Position numbers and translations under genes: made by a program
The notes under the pieces: model-generated
Database searches by the model: none
Told to the model about the DNA's origin: nothing
What the model saw: only the letters and a program-made list of their open reading frames with translations
Part shown: positions 1 through 7,547 of the stretch, piece by piece
Numbering within the stretch: position 1 is the first letter of the stretch
Layout of the letters: each line of letters starts with the position of its first letter
NCBI GenBank assembly: GCA_013298075.1
Contig: JAAFJG010000031.1
Location: 1 to 48,337 of the forward strand
DNA length: 48,337 nt
Source: Cytophagales bacterium
GTDB lineage: Bacteria > Bacteroidota > Bacteroidia > Cytophagales > Microscillaceae
Direction of reading: 5' to 3'

Positions 1-122
1 ACTTTTAACGACTCAATTATTTTTAATAATTTACTACTACAAACCATAACTAATATAATATTTTTTTGCAAAGATAATAAATTTTTGTAAATTATTTCGC
101 TTTTCTTAAGTTAATAGCATTG

Positions 123-209
123 GGCTTTAGCCAACGATTAAATTTTTACTATCCTCCAGATAAATCTGGAGGCAGTTCAAAAAAAAACATTTATGCACAA
201 ATTTCCTAA
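123..209 (+). repeat. CCTCCAG palindrome repeat, copy 1
   Basis: Two palindromes in series: GGCTTTAGCC (123-132) and CCTCCAGATAAATCTGGAGG (153-172). They are followed by a conserved tail ending in GCACAAATTTCCTA. The same layout recurs at 4679, 18322, 19876 (inverted) and 31326, so this is a dispersed non-coding repeat family. Confidence 0.85.
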
Positions 210-242
210 GAACCAAATATTATATTGCACATCCGAGACATA

Positions 243-336
243 CTTGTAATCTTATGCAAATAAATTGACTTTATTTGTTAAAAAATTGTAATTATTTTAG
301 CAAAAAATAATTTTTCACACTTTTAATTATAGTAAC
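243..336 (-). repeat. Degenerate copy of the GTTACTGTAAT MITE
   Basis: Over about 95 bases this matches the reverse complement of the left part of the element at 22192-22328. The match includes an exact 21-base core (257-277) and a terminal ATTATAGTAAC (326-336) with one change from the other copy's end. The opposite end is not recognisable, so the copy looks truncated. Confidence 0.65.
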
Positions 337-482
337 AATTATTTAGAACAAGAAATATTACTTTTTTTAGGATAATTCATCATTTTTTATACTTTTTGAA
401 GGTAATTTTAAAAAAATATGAAAAAAAACAAACCTTTTCGTTTACTTAATGCTTTATTTTTATATTAAACAATATAAATTAT

Positions 483-1109
483 ATGTTAAATCAAAATATT
501 CATCAGGACGAGAAAGAAACTGGGTTTTTTAGACGTAGAGAAGATTTTCTGAGTTTTATGCTCGGATTGGCATTTGTAGGAACAGGAATTATTTTTTTTA
601 TAATAGTTTCTTCTTATATTTTTTTGACAGTAAAAAATGCAGATGTTTGGCAAACATTTTCTTTGCCAAAAGTTTTTTGGGCAAGTACAATAATTATCGC
701 TTTGAGCAGTTATACTTTATATATTGCCAAAAAATCTTTAGAAAAAGATGAATTTAAACAATATAGATATGCGTTGGCGGCTACTTTTTCGTTGGGAGTT
801 TTATTTTGTTTGTTGCAAATTTGGGGCTGGCAAATAATGGCAAGCACCAAAGTTTTTTTTCAAAATAGCATTCAAGGTTCGTTTTTATACGTAATTTCAG
901 GCTTACATTTATTGCATATTGTCGTTGGTTTGATTTTATTGGCAATGATTTTTAGAGATGCTATCAAATATAAATCGTATATTGATGCTTTTGTGTACAG
1001 CGTAAATCCACCTAATCAGTTGAAAATCAAGTTAATATGTAGATATTGGCATTTTGTAGATATTTTGTGGGTTGTTTTATTTTTATTTTTAGTATTTCAA
1101 CATTCTTAA
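483..1109 (+). CDS. Cytochrome c oxidase subunit III family protein
   Basis: A 208-residue integral membrane protein of the heme-copper oxidase subunit III family, expected in the inner membrane as part of an O2-reducing terminal oxidase. About five hydrophobic segments are visible, at roughly residues 28-50, 65-83, 96-115, 131-155 and 185-205. Two family signatures support the call: the GLHLLHIVVG block near residue 140 and the C-terminal RYWHFVDILWVVLF block. No other oxidase subunit is in the window, so the partner subunits must be encoded elsewhere or left of position 1. The length is typical for bacterial subunit III of the CyoC/CtaE type. Cytochrome versus quinol substrate cannot be decided from this subunit. 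The start is the ATG at 483. Confidence 0.85.
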   Translation: MLNQNIHQDEKETGFFRRREDFLSFMLGLAFVGTGIIFFIIVSSYIFLTVKNADVWQTFSLPKVFWASTIIIALSSYTLYIAKKSLEKDEFKQYRYALAATFSLGVLFCLLQIWGWQIMASTKVFFQNSIQGSFLYVISGLHLLHIVVGLILLAMIFRDAIKYKSYIDAFVYSVNPPNQLKIKLICRYWHFVDILWVVLFLFLVFQHS

Positions 1110-1174
1110 TTATAAACAAAAATATACTTTATAATTACTAATGTTTTTAGTTATCATTTTATTATCTTACGAAA

Positions 1175-2557
1175 ATGAAAAAAATTATATTGTATATTTT
1201 TGTGGTTTTTGCTTGCATACCTAATATGTACGCACAAAAATCTGTTTTTTTGAGTGTATCTTTGGCAGGTATAGAACAACCTATGGAAGTTTTTACTTCT
1301 TTTGATAAAGCATCTAAAATACCTGAAAGAGTTTTACATTTGGATTTAAGCCACCAAAGAGGTTTTATTTTTAAGCAAGGTGCATTAAGTAAAATGAAAA
1401 ATTTACGCATCTTAAAACTTCATAACATTGATTTGCGTGAAGTTCCCGAAGATATTTTATTGCTAAATTCATTACAAGAATTAGATTTGGGACAAAATCC
1501 ATCTTTAAATCTAAGTAATACTTTTTTAACTTTACAAAAAATACCTTCTTTACAAAAAATATCTTTGGCAAATAGTAATTTGAGTAATTTACCCGCAGAA
1601 ATTGGTAAAATTACACAATTAAACGAGTTAGATTTGCATCAAAATAATTTAGAAGAATTTCCCAATGAATTTGTATATTTACAAAATTTGAGAACATTAT
1701 ATTTGCAATCAAATCGATTTACAAATATTCCCAAACAAATTACGAAACTCAAAAAACTATCAACGTTAGATTTTTATTTTAATAAAATTCAAGAAATTGA
1801 TGTAGATATTCAAAATTTATCTCAACTAACTTATCTCAATTTAAGTAATAATGCCATTTCTACTTTGCCCGAAAATTTTGCAGATATGAAGCTTTTGAAA
1901 AGATTAGATTTAAGTAAAAATGCTTTGTTGAATGTGAGTAGTAATTTTGTGGTTTTGGCGCGTTTGCCGCATTTAAAACACTTAAATTTGGCAGATTGTG
2001 GACTTTCTCGCCTGCCTGATGAGATTGGATTGTTTCAAAATTTAGAAGAATTATCTTTGGCAAATAATGGAATTGCACAATTAAATCCAAAAATTTCAGC
2101 ATTAACTTCTTTGAAAACTTTAATTTTAGATAAAAATAGATTTGTCAATTTGCCACCAAGTTTGGATAAATTGATACATTTAGAAAACTTTCATTTGGCT
2201 TCTAATCCTGATTTGAATTGGGAAAAAGTATCAAAAATTCTCGAAAAAATGACAAATTTAGTGTTTTTAAATATCAGTGATAGTGGAACTCATGTTTTTC
2301 CTGATGCTATCTCAAAACTAACTTTACTACAAATTTTACACGCAGATAACAATAAAATCACAACAATTCCTGACAATTTTATAAATTTATTTTATCTTCG
2401 TAAACTAAGTTTGAATAATAATCATATAAAATCTCTGCCTGATATTTTGAGTGAAATGCCACATTTACAAGAATTAAATATCAAAAATAATGAAATTGTT
2501 GTAGAAAAATTGGAAAAATATAAACAACAATTTTCAAATATAAGAATTCAAAATTAG
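1175..2557 (+). CDS. Secreted leucine-rich-repeat protein
   Basis: A 460-residue protein with an N-terminal signal peptide (hydrophobic core about residues 3-20, likely cut after MYA/Q). About sixteen leucine-rich repeats follow, of the form L..L.L..N.L..LP..I..L, and run almost to the C-terminus. Such repeats form a curved solenoid used for protein binding. No enzymatic domain, membrane anchor or sorting domain is visible, so the protein is probably periplasmic or exported. It lies 65 bases after the oxidase gene on the same strand and could be read through from it, but no functional link is evident. The binding partner cannot be inferred. Similar ROCO-type LRRs occur in Cytophagales, but no ROC GTPase is present here. 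Confidence 0.8.
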   Translation: MKKIILYIFVVFACIPNMYAQKSVFLSVSLAGIEQPMEVFTSFDKASKIPERVLHLDLSHQRGFIFKQGALSKMKNLRILKLHNIDLREVPEDILLLNSLQELDLGQNPSLNLSNTFLTLQKIPSLQKISLANSNLSNLPAEIGKITQLNELDLHQNNLEEFPNEFVYLQNLRTLYLQSNRFTNIPKQITKLKKLSTLDFYFNKIQEIDVDIQNLSQLTYLNLSNNAISTLPENFADMKLLKRLDLSKNALLNVSSNFVVLARLPHLKHLNLADCGLSRLPDEIGLFQNLEELSLANNGIAQLNPKISALTSLKTLILDKNRFVNLPPSLDKLIHLENFHLASNPDLNWEKVSKILEKMTNLVFLNISDSGTHVFPDAISKLTLLQILHADNNKITTIPDNFINLFYLRKLSLNNNHIKSLPDILSEMPHLQELNIKNNEIVVEKLEKYKQQFSNIRIQN

Positions 2558-2585
2558 TATTGAAAATATGATTTTTTTAAGTATA

Positions 2586-2717
2586 TTTTGATAATGACTT
2601 TTTAATTTTGTAAAAAAATATTTATTTTATTATCCCTTTCTCCTTGGTCTGTGTGCCACAGACCGAAATAGCTAGTAACTTTTATTTCGGTCTGTGTGCC
2701 ACAGACCAAGGATTAAA
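2586..2717 (+). repeat. Dumbbell hairpin repeat, copy A
   Basis: A 56-base A/T-rich leader beginning TTTTGATAATGAC and containing TAATTTTG precedes a long palindrome at 2642-2711 (CCTTGG...CCAAGG), then GATTAA. Each arm of the palindrome is itself a small hairpin (GGTCTGTGTGCCACAGACC), so the element can fold as a dumbbell. Here the two arms read the same way, whereas in copies C and D they are reverse complements. The downstream metallophosphoesterase starts 90 bases after the palindrome. Confidence 0.9.
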
Positions 2718-2801
2718 ATTAAAATCTCTCAAAAAAAAAACAAACCTTTTTCAGATACCGACACCACGACAAAACAAAAAGACAAAAAATAGAATTAAAA
2801 T

Positions 2802-3371
2802 ATGGACGCAAATAATATATGGTTTACTTCTGACCACCACTTTGGACACAAGAATATAATTGAATTTTCTAGAAGACCTTTTGCCAATGCTGACGAAATG
2901 AATGTAGAATTGGTAAAGCGTTGGAATGAGAAAGTTGGACAAGACGACTTAGTTTATCACTTGGGAGACTTTGCATTAATGTCAGCAGGAAAAGTTAGAC
3001 AATTAAGAAGTCAACTTAACGGAAGAATTTGTTTGATTACGGGAAATCACGAAAGTTCTGCTTTAGAATGTTCTGACATTTTTGAATGGATAAAAGATTA
3101 TTATGAATTGACAGTTTCGGACAGTGAAGCACATAAAGGACAAAGATTTATTGTATTGTTTCATTATGCAATGAGAGTTTGGAACGCAAGTCATTATGGA
3201 ACTTGGCATTTATATGGACATTCACACGGAGATTTACCAGACGATGAAACTTCGCTTTCATTTGACGTTGGTGTTGACAGCCACGAATTTTATCCTCTTT
3301 CATATCAAGATGTGAAAAACATAATGTCGAAGAAAAAATGGACACCACCTTTTGAACCAAGAAACAGATAG
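2802..3371 (+). CDS. Metallophosphoesterase family protein
   Basis: A 189-residue calcineurin-like phosphoesterase, probably a cytoplasmic dinuclear-metal phosphohydrolase. The metal-ligand motifs appear in order: D11-x-H13 in TSDHHFGH, G-D56, GNHE (81-84), H121 in LFHYAM and GHSH (139-142). There is no signal peptide. The protein belongs to the small single-domain branch found in mobile or phage contexts, and its substrate cannot be told from sequence. Codon choice (many GAC and GGA codons) looks less AT-biased than in neighbouring genes, hinting at transfer. It sits in an island flanked by the repeat at 2586 and its direct copy at 4584. The start is the ATG at 2802; an ORF crossing the hairpin upstream is not a gene. 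Confidence 0.85.
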   Translation: MDANNIWFTSDHHFGHKNIIEFSRRPFANADEMNVELVKRWNEKVGQDDLVYHLGDFALMSAGKVRQLRSQLNGRICLITGNHESSALECSDIFEWIKDYYELTVSDSEAHKGQRFIVLFHYAMRVWNASHYGTWHLYGHSHGDLPDDETSLSFDVGVDSHEFYPLSYQDVKNIMSKKKWTPPFEPRNR

Positions 3372-3760
3372 TATAAAAAGCCCAGCCACTAACAGAAGTT
3401 TTGCAAAAATGGGGCATTTGTACTAAATTTGGGCATTGGAATTCTATTGAACATTTGTACTTCGATTTCCTCCCACTGGTTTAAGTATAAAAAATAAAAA
3501 TAAACTGGTTTAAGTAACATTTCGTTTAATACTTAAAATAGTTGGGAGAAAATAAATAAAAAATAAATACAATTTTTTTAGATAAATAACGTTATAGGCA
3601 TAATATTTGATATTTTTCAGGCAGTAACTCAAAAAATTTGAAAGGTTTGAGTTTTTAATTGGAAAATCATATTAAAATAAATAAATTGAACTTTTTATTT
3701 GTGATTTTCGTTGTTACATTAGCCTTGATATACTAAAAAATTTTTAAAAGAGAAAATATT
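3372..3760. other. Island intergenic region with inverted motif
   Basis: No gene is seen. The first part (3380-3470) is comparatively G/C-rich. It is followed by ACTGGTTTAAGT twice (3475-3486, 3504-3515) and then an inverted, degenerate version ending GTTGGGAGAAA (about 3530-3551). The same TTTCC..CCCA(A)CTGGTTTAAGT string recurs at 4564-4585. The rest is A/T-rich spacer ahead of the toxin-antitoxin-like pair. Confidence 0.6.
3467..3551. repeat. ACTGGTTTAAGT boundary repeat, left
   Basis: ACTGGTTTAAGT occurs at 3475-3486 and 3504-3515, the first preceded by TTTCCTCCC. An imperfect inverted copy closes the block near 3530-3551. A related string (TTTCCCGCCCA-ACTGGTTTAAGT) ends the next gene pair at 4564-4585. 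Each accessory unit of the island is therefore followed by the same element. Confidence 0.65.
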
Positions 3761-4171
3761 ATGATGAATCAACATAAAAACAATTTTTTTGACACATTTT
3801 CAAAATTATCAGACTTTATGAACGATGAAGATAGAAAGAAAAAAACAAGAATGATAATAAATGAATTGGAAGTATTGAAATATACAGACATAAAAAAAGA
3901 AGATTTTATTTTTTATTATGGACAATATCAAACTTCAGTATTTCTAAGAGAAATGGCAGAAAATAACCTTATGTTTAAAAAATTCATACCTGAAGAAATA
4001 ATTTTGGTATGCAACAAAATGTTAGATTTTTTAGAGCCTATTGCTGATTTACTACCTTTTTATGCAAATGGAACAGCCACAGAAGAAGACTGGGAAGATT
4101 TGAAATGGGAGCAGAGTTTTAAAGAAAGTCCCGAAAAATTGAATAAAAATTTCGAGGCTTGGAGAGAATAG
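3761..4171 (+). CDS. Unknown protein, possible partner of downstream toxin
   Basis: A 136-residue soluble, acidic protein with no recognisable domain. It looks largely alpha-helical. The N-terminal 30 residues are charged (NDEDRKKKTR) and the C-terminal part is rich in Glu and Trp (EEDWEDLKWEQ). There is no signal peptide, membrane segment or obvious DNA-binding motif. It ends 21 bases before the RelE/ParE-like gene on the same strand, the spacing expected of a toxin-antitoxin operon. It is therefore a candidate non-classical antitoxin, larger than the usual 70-90 residues. That role is inferred from position only. The two tandem ATG codons at 3761 and 3764 make the exact start uncertain by one residue. 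Confidence 0.6.
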   Translation: MMNQHKNNFFDTFSKLSDFMNDEDRKKKTRMIINELEVLKYTDIKKEDFIFYYGQYQTSVFLREMAENNLMFKKFIPEEIILVCNKMLDFLEPIADLLPFYANGTATEEDWEDLKWEQSFKESPEKLNKNFEAWRE

Positions 4172-4192
4172 TATAACAAAATAAAGTAATGA

Positions 4193-4462
4193 ATGAAATC
4201 TAGGACAACAAAAAAATTCAGAGAATGTTTCTCTTTAATTCCAAAAGAAGTAAAGGAATTAGCCAAAAAAAATTATAAATTATGGCTACAAAATCATTAC
4301 TCAAACGGGCTTCGTTTTAAGAGTATAGACAAAAAAGACCCCAGAAAATACTCAATAAGAATAGGAAGCGGATATAGAGCATTAGGTGATTATAGCAGAA
4401 AAGAAGATGTTATTAGTTGGTATTGGATAGGAACTCACGAAGATTATAATAATTTATTGTAA
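4193..4462 (+). CDS. RelE/ParE-like toxin-fold protein
   Basis: An 89-residue basic protein with the layout of the RelE/ParE toxin superfamily. It has an N-terminal basic helical hairpin (residues 1-40), then beta strands containing RKYSIRIGSGYRALGDY (about 52-68) and a terminal WYWIGTHEDYNNLL. The IGSGYRALG and WIGTHEDY blocks are typical of a RelE/ParE branch that cleaves mRNA or poisons gyrase; which of these applies here is unknown. The upstream 136-residue gene is the only possible antitoxin in the operon and is not of a known antitoxin family that I recognise. A strong terminator follows at 4466-4503. The island context supports mobile origin. Confidence 0.7.
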   Translation: MKSRTTKKFRECFSLIPKEVKELAKKNYKLWLQNHYSNGLRFKSIDKKDPRKYSIRIGSGYRALGDYSRKEDVISWYWIGTHEDYNNLL

Positions 4463-4465
4463 AAA

Positions 4466-4503
4466 TAAAAAACACATCTATTAAATTTTAGATGTGTTTT
4501 TTG
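4466..4503 (+). terminator. Rho-independent terminator after the toxin-like gene
   Basis: AAAACACATCTA (to 4480) pairs with TAGATGTGTTTT (4489-4500) around a short A/T loop, followed by a T run. It lies 4 bases after the stop codon. Confidence 0.85.
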
Positions 4504-4583
4504 TTATTTAATGAATTGATTGAGTAATCATTACTAAAATAAAACCAAAATTTTTGATGACGTTTCCCGCCCAACTGGTTTAA

Positions 4584-4671
4584 GTTTGATAACGACTTTT
4601 TAATTTTGTAAATAAATATTTGGTTTATTATTCCTTTCCCCTTGGTCTGTGTGTCACAAACCAAGTATTAA
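4584..4671 (+). repeat. Dumbbell hairpin repeat, copy B (single arm)
   Basis: The leader TTTGATAACGACTTTTTAAT onward matches copies A and C closely. It is followed by a single small hairpin, CCTTGG...CCAAG (4640-4665), and TATTAA. The second arm is missing. The copy starts directly at the end of ACTGGTTTAAGT (4574-4585), so island boundary and repeat abut. Confidence 0.85.
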
Positions 4672-4678
4672 AAATTTC

Positions 4679-4770
4679 GGCTAAAGCCAACTATTAAATT
4701 TTATATTATCCTCCAGATAAATCTGGAGGCAATTCAAAAAATACATTTCAAAAAAAAATCATTTTCCTAA
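4679..4770 (+). repeat. CCTCCAG palindrome repeat, copy 2
   Basis: GGCTAAAGCC (4679-4688) is followed by CCTCCAGATAAATCTGGAGG (4710-4729) and the A-rich tail ending TTTTCCTAA. It is in the same orientation as copy 1. Confidence 0.85.
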
Positions 4771-4789
4771 AAAATGACCTCACTTATTA

Positions 4790-4835
4790 CACGTATATAA
4801 AGCGTAGGCGTTAACGACTAGGCTTTATATATGTG
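4790..4835. repeat. 46-base near-perfect palindrome
   Basis: The outer arms CACGTATATAAAGC and GCTTTATATATGTG pair with one mismatch. The centre is CGTTAACG (4809-4816), and two further symmetric mismatches lie at GTAGG/ACTAG. There is no loop. It does not belong to the other repeat families here and lies 38 bases beyond the stop codon of the DUF5686 gene, so it may act as that gene's terminator or as a protein-binding site. Confidence 0.7.
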
Positions 4836-4872
4836 AATATATTTCCAAAAAATAAAAGACAAATTTCCTACT

Positions 4873-7305
4873 CTAAAAAATAAATCCTAACTTAACTCCT
4901 TGATTTTGAGGCGAATAAGTTTCCCAACTTCTAAAATAATAAACACTTACAAAAGTAGTTTCTAAACCAATTCCACCTTCAAAATAGTTTTGTCTATTGG
5001 GAGTCCAAAGATAATTACCATTCAACACTAAATTTGGTTTCACTTTTTTGAGTAAAGGAATAGAATTAGTAATAAATCCACCAAAATTTTGCTCAAAATG
5101 TGCTTTGATATATTCTTGATTCGTGCTGTGCGAATAATAATCTAACAACTGAAAACTTCCCGCATCTTTTCTAAAAAAAATAGTTTCATTCCCCAAAAAA
5201 TGACGATAATCAATAAAACTCATTTGATTATTAGTCAAAAATTTTCCCGCTTCGACCTCAATATTTAGTTTTCCAAATACGCCCAAATTATAATCATCTG
5301 TCATATTCAAACTCATAAAATCATAATCTACTTCACTTCCTGCTGTTTTGATTCCTTTTCTATAAGACAAACGAAAAGTAGGATATTTTGAATCTATGGT
5401 AAATTTTCTATCAGGATAAATGGCATATTTTGCACCAAAATTAAAAGTCATTGTCCCACCCAAAGTCCAAGAAGTGCTGTTAGTAGATAAATTGGGTGCA
5501 TCTGCCAAAGTTTGCGGAATATTCGACGTAAATTCTCGCCCATCTACATTTCTCCATGTATAATCTAAGGCTGTATTTTGTAATTCACGCCTTTGTGCAT
5601 ATTCACTCACGCCTGCAAAGCGAATACCGGGCGTAATATCGTGAGCAAAAACAAATCTTCCGTAGGCTTTTTCATACATTTTTAGAAAATTTTGCTCGTC
5701 AAATAATGTATAAACAGAATTTAAAAATGGCGTAATCGAAGTTTGTCTGCTAAATTGTTCTACAAATTGTCCGCCTTCTGCTGTCAAAAAACCATTTTTT
5801 TGTGGTGCAAAATAAAACGAAGTACCTAATTTTCCTTGCCATTTTTCATTCGAAAATCCATAACGAATGGTTGGTTCGATAGAAAAAAAACGTCTATTTT
5901 CATACGTTTTTCTAAATGTAGGTGCAAAATTAAGCACCAAACCTTCAATCGTATTGTATTGAACCACATTAAATAAACCCGGAATTGAAAAACGAGTTTT
6001 TGAAAAACCATGACTATAATTATATCCAAACAAAATTTGCAAAGGTCTAAATTTATTTCTATGCCTATCTACTGAATCTTGATAAGGTTTCGTTTCTTTG
6101 ATAACCTGCAAACTATCTCTTCGTTTATAATCTTTTTTTTCCTCCGCACTCAAAGGCAAAGGTCTTAATTCTTCCCAATATTTATCATCACGTTTGTTGG
6201 CATCTTTTTCGACTGTAAAAGCAATCGATTTAAAATGTTTTTTTTGAAAATTAGGTTGTAAATTATAATTTGAAAAAAAATGATTAAAATAACCACTTCC
6301 TTCAAAACCTAATACTTTGAAATGAAAAGAAATTTTTTGAGAAGATGGAATCCAAACTTCAGTCGAATCATTGATTTTATATGGGACATAATTTTGTTGC
6401 ACAGACGCAGAATCAATAAACTCCATTACTTCTTTTCGCAAACTCAATTCTGCACTATAAATCCGCCAACTTCCTTCCATAATATACACAAAACCGCTAT
6501 ACGCAGGTGCATTTAGTCGTTTTGGAATAAGTTGAATTTTATGAATAATTTGATTATTTTCTCTCGAAGTTCCGATGAGTTTATAGTCATAATAACCCAT
6601 TGCATTTGATGCAATCGGCGAAACTACACCTCTTGGCGACATTTCTTGTCCGTTGATATTTTCGTACAAATTTACCCACGCATCAGACGCTTGATTGAAA
6701 CTAAAACCGCGATTATTTCCGCTCACACGCGAAGAAATCATCTTTTCAGAATATTGTTTTACCTGTTTAAAATCAACTTCTGCAATACTTTCGGATAAAT
6801 AAACAATGCCCGTATCTAAAGTTATATTTTGCCCAAACATCGATTTTGGTCTTTTATTTATCCTTTGCAAACCCTTGGTATAAATTCGGCATTGCGAACT
6901 TTTAATTTCTTCTTTGAGATAATATTTTCTTTTTTCTTGTGCTTTTTCGATGATATAATAGGCTCTATCTTTGGTGGACGCAGAAATAGTAACCGCTTCC
7001 AACATATATAATTCGGTTTCTAATTTGACGTTTAACACAATATCATTGTCAGTGATATCGATATTTTTTTCGAAATTTTTATAGCCAATCGATTGAAAAA
7101 CAATCGTATAATTTCCTGCTTTATTGATAGTAAATTCGTATTGACCTTTTTCGTTTGAAGTACTCGAACTATTTAAACCTTTGACATAAATGCTTGCAAA
7201 TTCGATGGGTTCACCTTTTTCGCTGGTAATTTTTCCTGTAATTTTTGCCGCTTCGGCAAAATAAGGTGATAAAATAATAATTAAAAATAAAAAAAGAATA
7301 CGCAT
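4873..7305 (-). CDS. DUF5686 / carboxypeptidase-regulatory-like outer membrane protein
   Basis: An 810-residue exported protein. A signal peptide (residues 1-19, MRILFLFLIIILSPYFAEA) precedes a carboxypeptidase-regulatory-like beta-sandwich (about 20-105, with GKITSEKGEPIEFASIYVKG and QSIGYKNFEKNI). The rest (about 110-810) matches the long DUF5686 layout. Its C-terminal half alternates polar and hydrophobic residues and ends in an aromatic residue (KLGFIF), as in outer-membrane beta-barrels. The family is widespread in Bacteroidota and of unknown function. The beta-sandwich plus barrel resembles TonB-dependent receptors, but there is no plug domain. The gene appears monocistronic, since a yajC terminator lies upstream. 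The start is the ATG at 7305. Confidence 0.85.
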   Translation of the reverse strand: MRILFLFLIIILSPYFAEAAKITGKITSEKGEPIEFASIYVKGLNSSSTSNEKGQYEFTINKAGNYTIVFQSIGYKNFEKNIDITDNDIVLNVKLETELYMLEAVTISASTKDRAYYIIEKAQEKRKYYLKEEIKSSQCRIYTKGLQRINKRPKSMFGQNITLDTGIVYLSESIAEVDFKQVKQYSEKMISSRVSGNNRGFSFNQASDAWVNLYENINGQEMSPRGVVSPIASNAMGYYDYKLIGTSRENNQIIHKIQLIPKRLNAPAYSGFVYIMEGSWRIYSAELSLRKEVMEFIDSASVQQNYVPYKINDSTEVWIPSSQKISFHFKVLGFEGSGYFNHFFSNYNLQPNFQKKHFKSIAFTVEKDANKRDDKYWEELRPLPLSAEEKKDYKRRDSLQVIKETKPYQDSVDRHRNKFRPLQILFGYNYSHGFSKTRFSIPGLFNVVQYNTIEGLVLNFAPTFRKTYENRRFFSIEPTIRYGFSNEKWQGKLGTSFYFAPQKNGFLTAEGGQFVEQFSRQTSITPFLNSVYTLFDEQNFLKMYEKAYGRFVFAHDITPGIRFAGVSEYAQRRELQNTALDYTWRNVDGREFTSNIPQTLADAPNLSTNSTSWTLGGTMTFNFGAKYAIYPDRKFTIDSKYPTFRLSYRKGIKTAGSEVDYDFMSLNMTDDYNLGVFGKLNIEVEAGKFLTNNQMSFIDYRHFLGNETIFFRKDAGSFQLLDYYSHSTNQEYIKAHFEQNFGGFITNSIPLLKKVKPNLVLNGNYLWTPNRQNYFEGGIGLETTFVSVYYFRSWETYSPQNQGVKLGFIF

Positions 7306-7478
7306 AATAATTTTGTAAAAGTGTTTTTGAAGTATTAAGTTTTTGATAAAATAAAATATTTTCTACTCCATCTATAAGAGTATATTTTTAATGAATAGGT
7401 TGCATAAAAGTAAAAAAAATTACACTTTTATTTTTTTTGTTTTGAGATGATAATTAAAAAACACGCTTTAAATACAAA

Positions 7479-7511
7479 AATCCGTAAAATTTTTGAAAAA
7501 TTTTACGGATT
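7479..7511 (-). terminator. Terminator downstream of yajC
   Basis: AATCCGTAAAATTTTT and its complement AAAAATTTTACGGATT pair around a single G. On the minus strand the stem is followed by a T run. It sits 37 bases after the yajC stop codon. Confidence 0.85.
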
Positions 7512-7547
7512 GATGTTTTTTTTAAAAGAAATGATTTTGAGAGAAGT

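Larger units (their letters stand above)
1..482. other. Intergenic region with two repeat copies
   Basis: No gene is supported here. The stretch holds one copy of the CCTCCAG palindrome repeat (123-209) and a degenerate copy of the GTTACTGTAAT-type MITE (about 243-336). The remaining 140 bases before the oxidase gene are A/T-rich. I do not see a clear TAnnTTTG box there. Confidence 0.6.
4463..4872. other. Repeat-filled intergenic region
   Basis: No gene is seen. In order it holds a terminator (4466-4503), the ACTGGTTTAAGT boundary element (4564-4585), a short-arm copy of the dumbbell repeat (4584-4671), the CCTCCAG repeat (4679-4770) and a 46-base palindrome (4790-4835). Practically every base is accounted for by repeats. 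Confidence 0.75.

Noticed and set aside
2644-2859. 71-residue frame across the hairpin before the metallophosphoesterase
   Set aside because: It consists of repeat arms translated through and overlaps the real gene start in another frame.
3380-3470. Possible integron attC site after the metallophosphoesterase
   Set aside because: I could not find the paired R/L core sites and imperfect stem of an attC; only the ACTGGTTTAAGT element is supported.
2586-4671. CRISPR-like repeated structure
   Set aside because: The repeats are few, differ in spacing and are palindromic elements with genes between them; there are no regular spacers and no cas genes.
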